Shown: positions 36,851 to 48,500 of the stretch, one piece after another | Layout of the letters: each line of letters opens with the position of its first letter | Position numbering within the stretch: the first letter of the stretch is position 1 | From: Epinephelus fuscoguttatus | Lineage: Eukaryota > Chordata > Actinopteri > Perciformes > Serranidae | NCBI RefSeq assembly: GCF_011397635.1 | Contig: NC_064767.1 | Location: forward strand, 2,601,501-2,665,500 | Reading direction: 5' to 3' | Length of the DNA: 64,000 nt | The notes under the pieces: model-generated | Seen by the model: only the letters and a program-made list of their open reading frames with translations | Databases searched by the model: none | What the model was told of the DNA's origin: nothing | Position numbers and translations under genes: made by a program

Positions 36851-36856
36851 TTTATT
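36851..36856 (-). terminator. Candidate napb polyadenylation signal
   Basis: Plus-strand TTTATT is AATAAA on the gene strand, about 75 bases after the napb stop. A second AATAAA lies at 36573-36578. Which one is used cannot be told from sequence. Confidence 0.4.
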
Positions 36857-36929
36857 AACCAATACCCCCTTCCCTGATCTTTCTTGTCCCCCCTGTCTCC
36901 CTCCCTTTCTCCCCCGTCTCTAGACTCGT

Positions 36930-38466
36930 CTATTTCAGGTCCCCAGCGTCTCCCTGGATGGTCTTTTTGATACGGAGCAGCATCGTGGTCAACCACTGGT
37001 CCAGACGAGACACAGAGTCAAACTCCTTCACGGCCTCCGTGAATGCCTCACTGTTCTGCTCCTCGTGGGCATCTAGGAGTTTCTGCGGAGACACAACGTG
37101 AAACTTTACTAACATCAAGTGATGGTGAGTGTGTGAGCGTCAAAAATGTTTTGAACACAGAGTTTTAAACCCTCATGGACTCGACTTCATGGTCATATTT
37201 CGGCAAATCACTGAGATGACCTTCAACCTTGCTATGACATAGAAGTGCCAGCTGTTTATATCACAGCAGCCCAGTCACCAGAGGAAAATGTTGGCATTGT
37301 ACGTTTCTGCAAATCATGAATACGCTCCTGAAGCTCCAATATAAAAAGTTGGCTAAAAACAGAGTTCAACTGACGTTTTTCCAAACGACTTTTTATGTCG
37401 GGGCTTCAGGACACTTGGATCACTACGGACGAGCAGTATGGAGATATTTTGTGGTTTCAATGATGTGTTTTTGGACGTTTGAATCTGGGGCGCCGTCAGC
37501 CTCCATTAGGTGGAGTTGTGTTGCTACCTCCTCTCCCCTTGGATCTCTGCAAGTGATGTGAGGACTCTAAAACTTCACCTGAGCCTCCCTCGGCATATGG
37601 GTGAGTAGATAATGGCTGAGTTTTCATTTTTGGGTGCACTATCCCAACCTGAGAGGGTGTGACGTGTACTTCATTGTGTAAGTGGAGGGAAGCAGCTCAT
37701 GAGGTGTCATGGTGAAGACAGCAGGTGGCAAAGAGTGATGATAGTCAGAGATGAGCTCAGAGCTAATGTTTAACCTCATGAGAAGGACATGTTTGTTGTC
37801 TTGTGGTGAAGACTGCAATCAAGTCTTGAACGCCTCACCATCCTTCCCTCTGCAGAGTGCACCAGACCACTAGGTGCTAGTTACCAGCTGATAACGAGCC
37901 AAGCTAAAATTAATGTTAATAAGTCAGCATGTTGCCGACTGCAGTTCGGAGCCAATCAGCTGTCACTGAGAGACCACAGCTCAAGAGAAACAGCGACTCA
38001 TTGTTCTGTTCCCAGCGGCTTTATAGCCATCAAATATCACTGCTTTTTAGTAAGATTGTTTTCTATCGAGACAGCGACCCTTCTCCAACCGTGATTTTGC
38101 CACCAAAACTGGGTATTTTAAACCAAAACATGACCTTTAATATAATATTAATGCAATATATGGGAAAAATAAATGTTTTTTTTCTAATAAAAGCTCTTTA
38201 TGAATATTAAATAATAAATCATATAATAATAAATCATATTTTAATATTGAAGTGTGTGTGTCAAGTGCCAATTGAGCCAAGTGAGTTTCCTTTTATGAAA
38301 AAATATAATAAAAATGTAGAGACAGAGATGAAAAAATAAAAAAGTACCTTTAAGAGTTTGAGCTCTCTGGAGTCTGAGAAGGCTGGAAACATCTCCTCGT
38401 ACTTCTCTATGGCCAACTGCAATACAAGGCATTGGTACATCAGTGTGTATACGTGGCTGTCTGACA

Positions 38467-38508
<42 letters not shown>

Positions 38509-40976
38509 CTTGGCGTTCAGTTCATCCACTATGAAGTGACACAGTGAGGCCTTGAAGAAATACTCTTTAGCGTTGTACTTCAACAGAGGATTGTCCATGG
38601 TGCTCATAGCAACCTGAAACACACACACAGAAATACAAACACACACAGTCATTGAGGTTTAAGGCAGCGTGTGATCAGGTTGGACAGTTGTTGCAAACTT
38701 TTTTAAAATCATAAACCCCTTCTGAAATATTATTCCAGCCCAGTACCGCCCGGTAAATGGTGAACGGGCCTGCACTTGTATAGCCCCTGGCCGATCACTC
38801 AAAGCGCTTTAACTCTACATGTCACATTCACTCATTCATACACTGGTGGCTGAGGCTACTGTGCTGAGGTACCACCTGCCACTCCGCTTAAACATTCACA
38901 CACAGTCACACACCGAGCCGTCGGAGCAATTTGGGGTTCAGTATCTTGACCAGCGAGCAAGACATGCAGACTCTACTCCTGAAGTCTGAGTTGAGGCTTC
39001 CTTGAAAAATAAAATTGGTTGCACAAAACATCCTCAAATCTTCTCCTTAAGGTTTCCTAAAAATGACAACAGACAACAATAAAATACAAACAACATCATT
39101 CACACATTAAATGCCGTTTTGAAGAGATGAGCTTTGATGAGTGATTTGAACCAGGACAGGTCGATGGACTGAATTGGTTTTGGGGGGGGTGGGGGGGGGG
39201 GGCAGCTATGGAGAAGGCTCTGTCACCACAGGTTCGGTGCTTGGTCCTGAGTGGTGGAGTCAGGAGGTTGGCCTCAGAGGAGCGGAGGCTGTGGGAAGAA
39301 GTGTGGTGGTGGAGCAGGTCCGTAAGGTAGGAGGGGGCCTGGTTATGGAGGAGGACTTTGTATTGGATGTCGAAGGACAGGGGTGATGTGATCGCTGGAT
39401 CGGGAATGGGTGCGCAGACGGGCAGCAGAGTGCTGGATGTTTTGGAGTTTATTTAGGAGTTTGGATGGTGTTCCATTAAAATGCTGTTACAGTTAATTCT
39501 GGATGTGGCGAAGGCATGGATGAGAGTTTCAGCAGCAGAGGGGGAGAGTGATGGGTGGAGACGAGCTGTGTTTTTTAAGGTGGAAGAAGGCAGTGCTGGT
39601 GATGTGATATGTTTTGAAAGAGAGGTTGTTGTCCAAAATGACTCCAAGGTTGCGGATGTGTGGGGAGGAACGCAGCATGGAAATGTCAACGGTGAGGCAG
39701 AAGTTGTGAGAGGTAGTGTGAGGGATTTGGGACCGATGATGATCATGTCATGGCCTGCTTCCAGGACTTGATGTCATTGAGGCAGGTGGTCAGAGTGGAC
39801 TAAGTTTCAGTGGTGATGGATGTAGTGGAGATGTAGAGCTGGGTGTCATCAGCATAGCAGTGGAAGTTAAGACCATGACTGCAAATGATGTTGCCAAGGG
39901 GGAGCATGTAGAGGATGAACAGGAGGGGACCAAGCACCGAACCCTGGGGGATGCCTTGGGCCAAAGCGGCCAAAATTAGTTTCCTCTAATGCGTGTCTGG
40001 ACTTGTGGAGCTATCTGTAAGGAGCTTGGACATCTGGAGGGAGCTCGGAGTAGAGCCGCTGCTCCTTCATGTCGAAAGGGGTCAGTTGAGGTGGTTCAAC
40101 ATCTGATCAGGATCCTCCTGGACGACTCCTGTCAGAGGTGTTCTGGGCACATCCCACTGGTAGGAGGCCCCGGGGCAGACCAAGAACACGCTGGAGGGAT
40201 TATATATCTCATCTGGCCTCGATGGATGGATGGATGGATGGATGGTATACATGTGTGGTCATTACTTGATAAACCATCTCTGTTACCTGTTCATAGATTT
40301 CAATAGCTTTCTGGTACTGCTCCAGCTGAGCACTGTAGTGTCCGACCTTCAGGAGACATTTGTTGGCTGAGCTGCAACAAACACAAAGAAACCAACAAGT
40401 TAACGGCTGATACGTTTCCACCATTATGCTCTTGAAAGTAGAAAGAGTAATATCGTCCATGCCGAGCTCATTTAGATGATGGATTATGTGTTAAAGGTCG
40501 TTAGGCTTTGCTGAAATAAATCTGTGGGAGTGGGAGTCATCATCATTCACTGACCACCTCATCAGGGTGTTACAGGGCTGCACCTTTAACTCTGACTCAC
40601 TGCACCACTGTGCACAAAATCTACTGCACCACCACCGTCAGATTTCACTGCGAGACAAGTTAATATTCTGTTGACAGACTGATGGATTATTTGACTAATT
40701 CTTTTCAGCTGAGTTCATGAGTGTGTTCGTTTCAGCACATGTACCTGTTGGATTCTTCTCCCTTGTAGTAGTCTGCTGCCTGCTCGTAGTGGGCGATGGC
40801 CTGAAAACAAAACAAGAAAATAATAATTTATATTCAACAACAAACATAATGAAAAAGGCTGAGGACAGGAGGCTGAAAATAATTACATACCTTCTCGATA
40901 TCGACCAGCTCAGCCTCATAAATCTCGGCTATAGTGATATGATGTTTGGCAGCGATGGTGAACCGACCCTGTAACC

Positions 40977-41038
<62 letters not shown>

Positions 41039-44000
41039 CACACACACATCCAGGGTTATTATTGAGAGATCAGTCACAGGGAGCAGTTTGATGTTTGAGG
41101 CAGATCTTACCATGTCAGTGTAGATGTCGATGGCCTGATTTAGACAGTTGATGGCCTCTGGAAGGAAACAGATAAGAGAGGAACGCTGGATGTTACAAAC
41201 ACAAAAAAACTGAGTCAAATTAAAACTGAGTTTCCTCCCACTGTGACGACTAACCTGCTAACCCTCACTATTGTATTAAGCTCATCACAGGGAGGCAGGA
41301 GGGCCGCTGCAGCATAACCCAGATATCAATTTTTCAAGAGCAACCCAGGGACCCAATTTAATCAGCCAGCGATACCTCCGCAGGGTCCCGACTCTGACTG
41401 TGATACAGAGGCTTCCCTTTTTCAACATGTGAGGCAGCCAGCGTCACGAAACAGAAGAAATACTACAGTGTAGAAATACTGAAAAAACTGCATTCAAAAT
41501 GTTTTCAAAAAGTATCAGCATCAGAATATGAAAAAACCAAACATAAAAGTACTCACTATCAGTGTTGGGGGTAACATGCTGCAGACGTAACGCGTTACAG
41601 TAATATATTACGTTTTGGGCCACTACAGGCTGAGACTGAGGCGGGGCTGCTTGAGTGACATCACCACAGTCTATAGAGTCAGATCCACCCCTCGCTCCTC
41701 CACAGCTCCACACTCTCGCCCAAATATGGTCCCCTTTGGCTCCCAAAAACAAGACGGCAAACTCAAAGGTTCAAAACTGCAGTCCACAATCCAATGGGTG
41801 ACATCATGGTAAACCCTGTGCAGGGTTCTCACACCCTGTGTGGGGTTCCCACCCATGCAGGGTTTATAATCTGCAACTTCGTACCAGTCATTTAGAACTG
41901 AAGAAGCTTCTTGGATGAGAGGCGAAACATCTTCAAGAAACACAAGCAAGTCCAGTTGCCTATGAGCATGTGAGCAGAGCTGAGCAGGGAGTGGGGAGCG
42001 CAAGGATTTTGTGTTGAGCGAGGAGCGGCTATTTTTTTTAAAAAGGTGGAGCAGAACCTTATCTCTCGCTCCAATTTCGCTCCGGTTGCTCATGCCCCAC
42101 CCAGAATGCATCTTTGCACCTGCGCACACCCACATTATTTTCTTTCAAAACTATGGAGTTTACTGTGTACTTCAGAAAAGAAACTGAGAAGAGAAGCAGC
42201 GGTATCTTGTAGAACGGTCCCTAACTGCGGGGAGAGGCGAGAGGGCTTCCCCGGAGGTTGGCCGCTTAACCCGGTCCGTCTCCTCCACACTTTGACTTAT
42301 TTCCACCCTGCCCAGCAGTGGTACCATGGAGAACGGTCCCTAACTGCAGGGAGAGGGGAGAGGGCTTCCCCAGAGAATCTACCAAGCTCATGTTTTATTT
42401 GTGAATAGAAGATTACAGGTTAGAGTAGTAGGATGCAGTTTTTTTGAGCGGAGTGGTGAGCGAGTGGAGCAGGATAAAATTTATGATGGAGTGGAGTGGA
42501 GCGGAGCGAAGAATGCGCAGAACCAAGCGGAGTGGACGAGCGGTGCAAAGTGACAGGTCTGCGAGCGAGGAGCGGAAATTTTCACTCGCTCTGATTAGCA
42601 CTTACGATTACCATGACCTGGATGACTGAGAATCTTCACCGACAAGTACGTATTGTATTCTGCACAGTCTATGTTAAACCTATTGGGCAAAATACATGGG
42701 ACACGGTTGCAGCATGACACATTTCCTGATGCACATCCATTATAATCAACTGCTGCTGCTGCCAGGCACGTGCACAGATAGACCCCAAGTGGTGCTCGAG
42801 TTCCTGCGCTTTTGGTCTCTGTTAAAATAAGTGACCTTTTTGCAAGATGTTTTTTCCCCATTTCTTTTTCTAATTCCATGTTGTTGTTTTTTTTTTTTTA
42901 AGTTCAGCACATGGCGTCAGTTCTCCATTAAAAGCGTGTTGCATTTGAGTTTTAATTCTGTGAGACTGCAGGAGCTTCAGGCCCTCCCTCCTCTCTCTTC
43001 ACTTGTTGTCACAGCCACTACAGTTAACGCACACAAATCAAGCGTCCTGCAGAGCAGCATCACATCTCCCTGACCTGCCTTAATGGACAGCAAGGTAACA
43101 ACAGTGTTTGCCCTCAGCCTCAGTTCTGTTTGTCACTGCTGTGACAATAAACCACTATTAAAACACCTCGATACACCCAGGCTGATTTAGGCAATAACCC
43201 ATCGTTAAGTTTAACAATAAGTAAACTAGTCTGGTGTGAAGTCACTCTGCCAGATTTTGCTCCATCAGCTGTCCAGTGTGAGCGGAGACAGATGCTGAAT
43301 TGCTTTTCCACTTCCTGAAATAATGTTTATGTCTCCAAGGTTGTGTCTCTGATAATTACATCAAACAAAATGACACAGAGAAGGAGAGCAGTGCAGAGCT
43401 GCACGTCTCATCTCTCAGAACACAAGAATGAGCACATGAGGAGAGGAGGAGAACAAACTGAGGGGAGGAGAGAAAATAAAGTGAGGAGGGAGAGGAGAAT
43501 GTGCTCAGCCTGATTGTTGCAAGTGAACACAGGCCTAGTTCAGATGGTAGGTTGGTTTATTAATTAATTTATCCAGAGAAGAGTGTTTTTCAGTTTCATG
43601 TCAAGATTTGTTGATCGTGATGGTTATTGAGGCTGCTGTCAGCCCTAGAGTGGTCTCCTTTGGTCTGAATCAGGGACTCATGTTGTTCCAAAGTTGTATA
43701 ATTGCCTAGAGTTGGTTGGTGTTCTCACGGCAGCATTTACAAGAGGACCAGATCAAATGCCTTGTGTGAGAAAGCTGCTCTTGATTGGTCAGAATTTCCA
43801 TGTGGGAAAAATCCAGGAAGTAAAGCAAACGTTGAAGAAGAGTACACTTGCAAGATAAATGTGACACTTTCTAATGTCACAATGGAGGGACAACTACGCA
43901 GGTTGATTTTAGCGCTGCTCATCGTGGACTATATTGCTGTCATTGTTCATTTTAGTCAAAGCATACAGTTTGAAAACGAGGCAAACGCGGCTCCAACTAG

Positions 44001-44710
44001 AAAACAATGTTTTGATGCATTGGATGTGCTGAATGTGCATATTAAGGCAGTACAGGAGGAGGTGCACATTAATAATCCTCCAGGACTGTAACATGCTCAT
44101 GTTTAACCCAAACAATGTGTCGTGTGACTGCAGTTGCTTCACATCCAGGTCGGAACACCTTCTCACCACAAACCAACCGCACCAGAGTTCATTTGTTTGT
44201 AGTTTGATTGAACCGAACCAAACAGGGCAGGTGTGAAAGCAGCCTTAATTTAAAGATGACTAAAGTGTGCACAGTGTGGTGTTGTTTGTTAGAACACTAA
44301 TGTGTAGCAGCAGCTGAGTGTGTACAATATAGATATTTAGACACCTCATATGTGCGCTGTTCTGACATTTCCCTGCTCATGACTGTGCACAAATGTACTG
44401 TATGTATTTGGGCATTAAAAACCCTCTGGTGCTGGCAGATAGAAACCTCCCAGCAGCGTGCAAACACATTTATTTATTTATTTTTTTGCACCATCACTTC
44501 CAAAGATGGAAGAGATACCTTTTTTTCTACTTGTGCACCTGACCTGCACAATGTCTGTGCACGGCACCATGTGTATCCACTGGTTTATTTGCTTGTAGCC
44601 AAGCATGACCAGAACAAACGTCATACATGTGTCAGGTACCAGTGGTGTTTTTTGGAAAGAAAGAGGAGCAATGTGAGATTTATAGACTTTAATATGTTTG
44701 AATGAATCAG

Positions 44711-44759
<49 letters not shown>

Positions 44760-44892
44760 AGACAGTGACGCTCACCCTGTGGGTCGGCCTTCTTGTAGGC
44801 GTTGCCGGCGTCGACGAAGCTGGTGGCTGAGTCCAGTTTGTTCTGCAGCTGCATGTGGAGCCGAGCAGCCTGACAGAATGCATTCCCCGCAG

Positions 44893-44949
<57 letters not shown>

Positions 44950-45374
44950 TTCAGTCTCCTGCTTTTGACCAAACACTCCTCATTTTTAATCGTCCCTCTC
45001 ACTGTCTGTTCTCTCTGTCGACACACTTCAGGCAGCAGAACCATCAAACACACATCTAAACAGCTAAATTCTGCACAGCACCAGCTATTATTGGAACAGC
45101 TGTCCTATCTCATGCACACACTGGTCTCTGCAGCCACCAACGTCTCACTTATTATCGATACACTCCTGAATGAGCTGTGTGTGTGTGTGTGTGTGTGTGT
45201 GTGAAGCTTTTACTGCTGCATGTGGTAATGTAAGTCTCTCTGCGGCTGAATCATTTATATCCTGTTAAAATGTGAATGTGTGCTCGTATGTGGGTGTGTG
45301 TGTGTGGGAGTTTGTTTATCGGTGCACAGATTCATGTGTGTGTTTTCTGTTCATCATGCAGAGCGAGTGTGTGA

Positions 45375-45412
<38 letters not shown>

Positions 45413-45500
45413 ACGTACCGCTCCAGTTCTTTGCCATCTTAAACATGTTGGCTGCTCTGGCGTACATCTCACAGGCGTCCTCCACCTTATGGTTCCCCCT

Positions 45501-45531
<31 letters not shown>

Positions 45532-48500
45532 GGCAAAAACAATCAGGATGAATCATTTCTCTTTTACATAATTTATTTTATTCATACGAATCAGTGATAT
45601 ATTTTTAAAAAGACAAACGTTAACTTCAACGTTACAAACCGTCTGACTCTGACTCTGACATGAAGCACGAACATAAACTCACACGCAGCATCGTCCAGCT
45701 GTATGACATCACTGTGGAGGTCAGCTGAGGACACGTTCACCCTGCAGCTTTCTCCCTAAAATCACATTTCGCCTCCTATGAGGCAAAAGTCTGTTGTTTT
45801 TTAACGCTGTACGACCAGAAATAAAACTCCAGTTTCAGATTTTGAGCATCTGATTCTCACGTAGCCGACTGTATATGTGATTCGTGGCCACGTGACTGTA
45901 GCATGAACTAGTTTACATGGTGTTTACGTCTCTGTATATGGGACAGAGCTCTGGCTCTGCAGCTCGGCGTCTATTTGAAGAAGACGAAACACACGGAGAA
46001 CAGCGAGTCAAGCAGACAGAGAGACGAGTGGTAAATCAAGACAAATACCACGTTTCAGAATCAGTGGAAAGAAGTTCTTTTTTTTTTAATTGACTAGTAT
46101 AAATATCCTGCCCTGACACTGGATGAACACATGACATTTACAGGACCTGCCAGTGTTGCAGCTCAGTCAGTCAGCTTTGGGGTTTCTGAGAACATACACG
46201 CTGTAACACGGTGCATTATAGAGCTATTTGATTCTTCCTGGCAGTCCTTAAATTTACTTCAGTTTTGGCCATAAGTAGAGATATGGGATGGGAACCTCCA
46301 AACATCAGACATAAACATCAAATGCTTCGGCTTTGGAATAGATTTGAAGATGTTGGATCAGAGACTCGCCAAAACATATTTAATCAGGACATCTCCCACT
46401 GTCATCTGTGGGCTAATGAGCTGAAATCATTATTTTATTTAAACAACTTGTCATTTATGTTCCAGAACAGGTTAACGTGTGATATTCAGGAGATTAGGAG
46501 TGACATGTTTCTCTTGTTTAGAGAAATACGATCTGTTGACTCATGGTACAAACCAAAACCATGAACGTATTGCCTCATAAAGAACAGCTACAGTGTGGAA
46601 CCTTATGTTGAAGTTTAATCTAAACAAAAGACAAAGGTTCAGTTCAGTTTGGTTCATTTTTTCTGTCTCCACAGTGAAAGTTGTGGATGGTACCAACAGA
46701 AGCGTTCCTTAGCGTCCCCATGTTTGGTCCCCCCTCTGTTGGGGTACCTAGCACACAGATCTGGTACTAAAAGGTGGAGCTAGAAACCCTGCAGTCTGAT
46801 TGGTCAGTAGAGGACGCTCACTCTGGTTTTATGTAACCTCTGTTCATACATCAGTAAACTACAACTATAAAATGAAAGAGAAAAAAATCACTTCATTCAC
46901 TGGGCCGACTGCCGGCAACTTTTAAGGTGGAACGTTAACTTGTAATGTTACTCAATGCATGAGTTGATGACGTGAATCCATCAGCACACCTTAAATTTCA
47001 CTGTGACAACTTTGAGCATCACTTTAGTTTTTATATGACACACACTTTTAGTAATGACTTTAAAAATATAGATTCATTTGGAGCGGATTATGTGAAGGTC
47101 ATATATTCTAATCCTCACTTCCTGTGGGCTACAGCAACACTAAACCCCTGAGCTTGCCTGAGAAGGACTAAATGCACAAAGCTGCTATTTTGAAATATCC
47201 CATGGAGAGAGACTCTCACTGCAGCCTGTTGTATTTTGTTGTGAAAATGTGGGCGTGCAGCCTCGTTCTGTGGACGATAAACCAGGTGCAGACTTCCATC
47301 TGTGTCACCGCTGATGAGGAAATACAGCGAGTGCTGGACGGAGCAGTGAGTGACAACAACCCCGCCCACATTTAAGAGGACTGTCTGAACACACCGAGGG
47401 TCTAGGTACCATGTCTGAAGGCTTACTGCTGGTTCCAAAGGGACTGGACTGAAAGGGTTTGGTGGAGACGGGGCTTTAGAGAAGGTTTAACACCACTCCA
47501 GAATGAAGTTGAGAATGGGGTTTATTTCTTGTTTTACTGTCCCGTATATGAAGACTTAAAGAATGTACTTTTCAGTAATATGACCTCTGACTTTCTTTGC
47601 CAGGCCTGAGCCAGAAGGCAGTGTCTTCAATTCCTGGACTGAGCAGTAAAATAATATGCACTCTGGATTGTTTACTGCAACATCACTGTAACTGTGTCTT
47701 GTAAACCCCTGAGGGGCACATGTAAGTGTGCATGACACAAAATAAAAAGCAATCAATCATAGAGAGCGTGGATGCAAACTGCAATACATTAAGGGCATAA
47801 CAAGTGTGTAATCTCATTGCCATAACAGACTTGAATATGTTCATGCTGTTATCGGATCAATAAAGTTAAAGTCTCTGTGCAGCTGTGGACGGATGAAGGA
47901 AGTGGATTTCCTCCATTTTGTTGTTCACTTCAGGTATAAGTGTGACAGTCAGCATCTCCTGCTGCTGCTGCAGGAAACTGGGCAACAACAGAGATATTAA
48001 ATCAAGTTCATTAAGCTGATAATGCAGAGCCTGCACACTGTCCCAGAGTCACAAACCAGAACTCTGTTTATCAATAAGATTCAGTCTGACTGATTGATCA
48101 CATTAGACTTTAGGATCTTGTCTTCACTACGTATCTTATGCCAGCTTTTCAAAGCACCTGTCCTCTTCAGAGGGACATTATTTGAACATTATAGATCAAA
48201 TGAATCTCATGTTTTCTGCAGTGGATCGTCTCAACCTGCCAAAACCACCAAATGACCCCAAATGAGTTTTCTTCATCTCTTAACTCTGAGCTCATTAATA
48301 ACACATGCTGGTCCCGTGTGGGGAAACAGATGTGATCCATTTGAGTTCTGAAGTTAGAGGGAGCTGCCTGCTCACAGAGTTGTTACTGATGGATGTTGTT
48401 TATCTGTTATATTGATTTTATATGGTGAAGATGTAAAATGTGGACACAGCGTGGTGGTGGGTGGATCTGAAGGGAGCGACGAGATTTAAATTTGGATGTA

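Noticed and set aside
40209..40460. 83-residue minus-strand frame including napb exon 40371-40287 with extra ends
   Set aside because: Only the 85-base exon bounded by splice sites is coding; the extensions are intron and an (ATGG)n tail.
43702..44091. 129-residue frame as a host gene
   Set aside because: It sits between inverted repeat arms and has no splice or promoter support; kept only as a curiosity of the element.
44621..45204. Long frames made of Cys-Val or His-Thr repeats around napb exons
   Set aside because: They are translations of (TG)n/(CA)n microsatellites; only the embedded napb exon is real.
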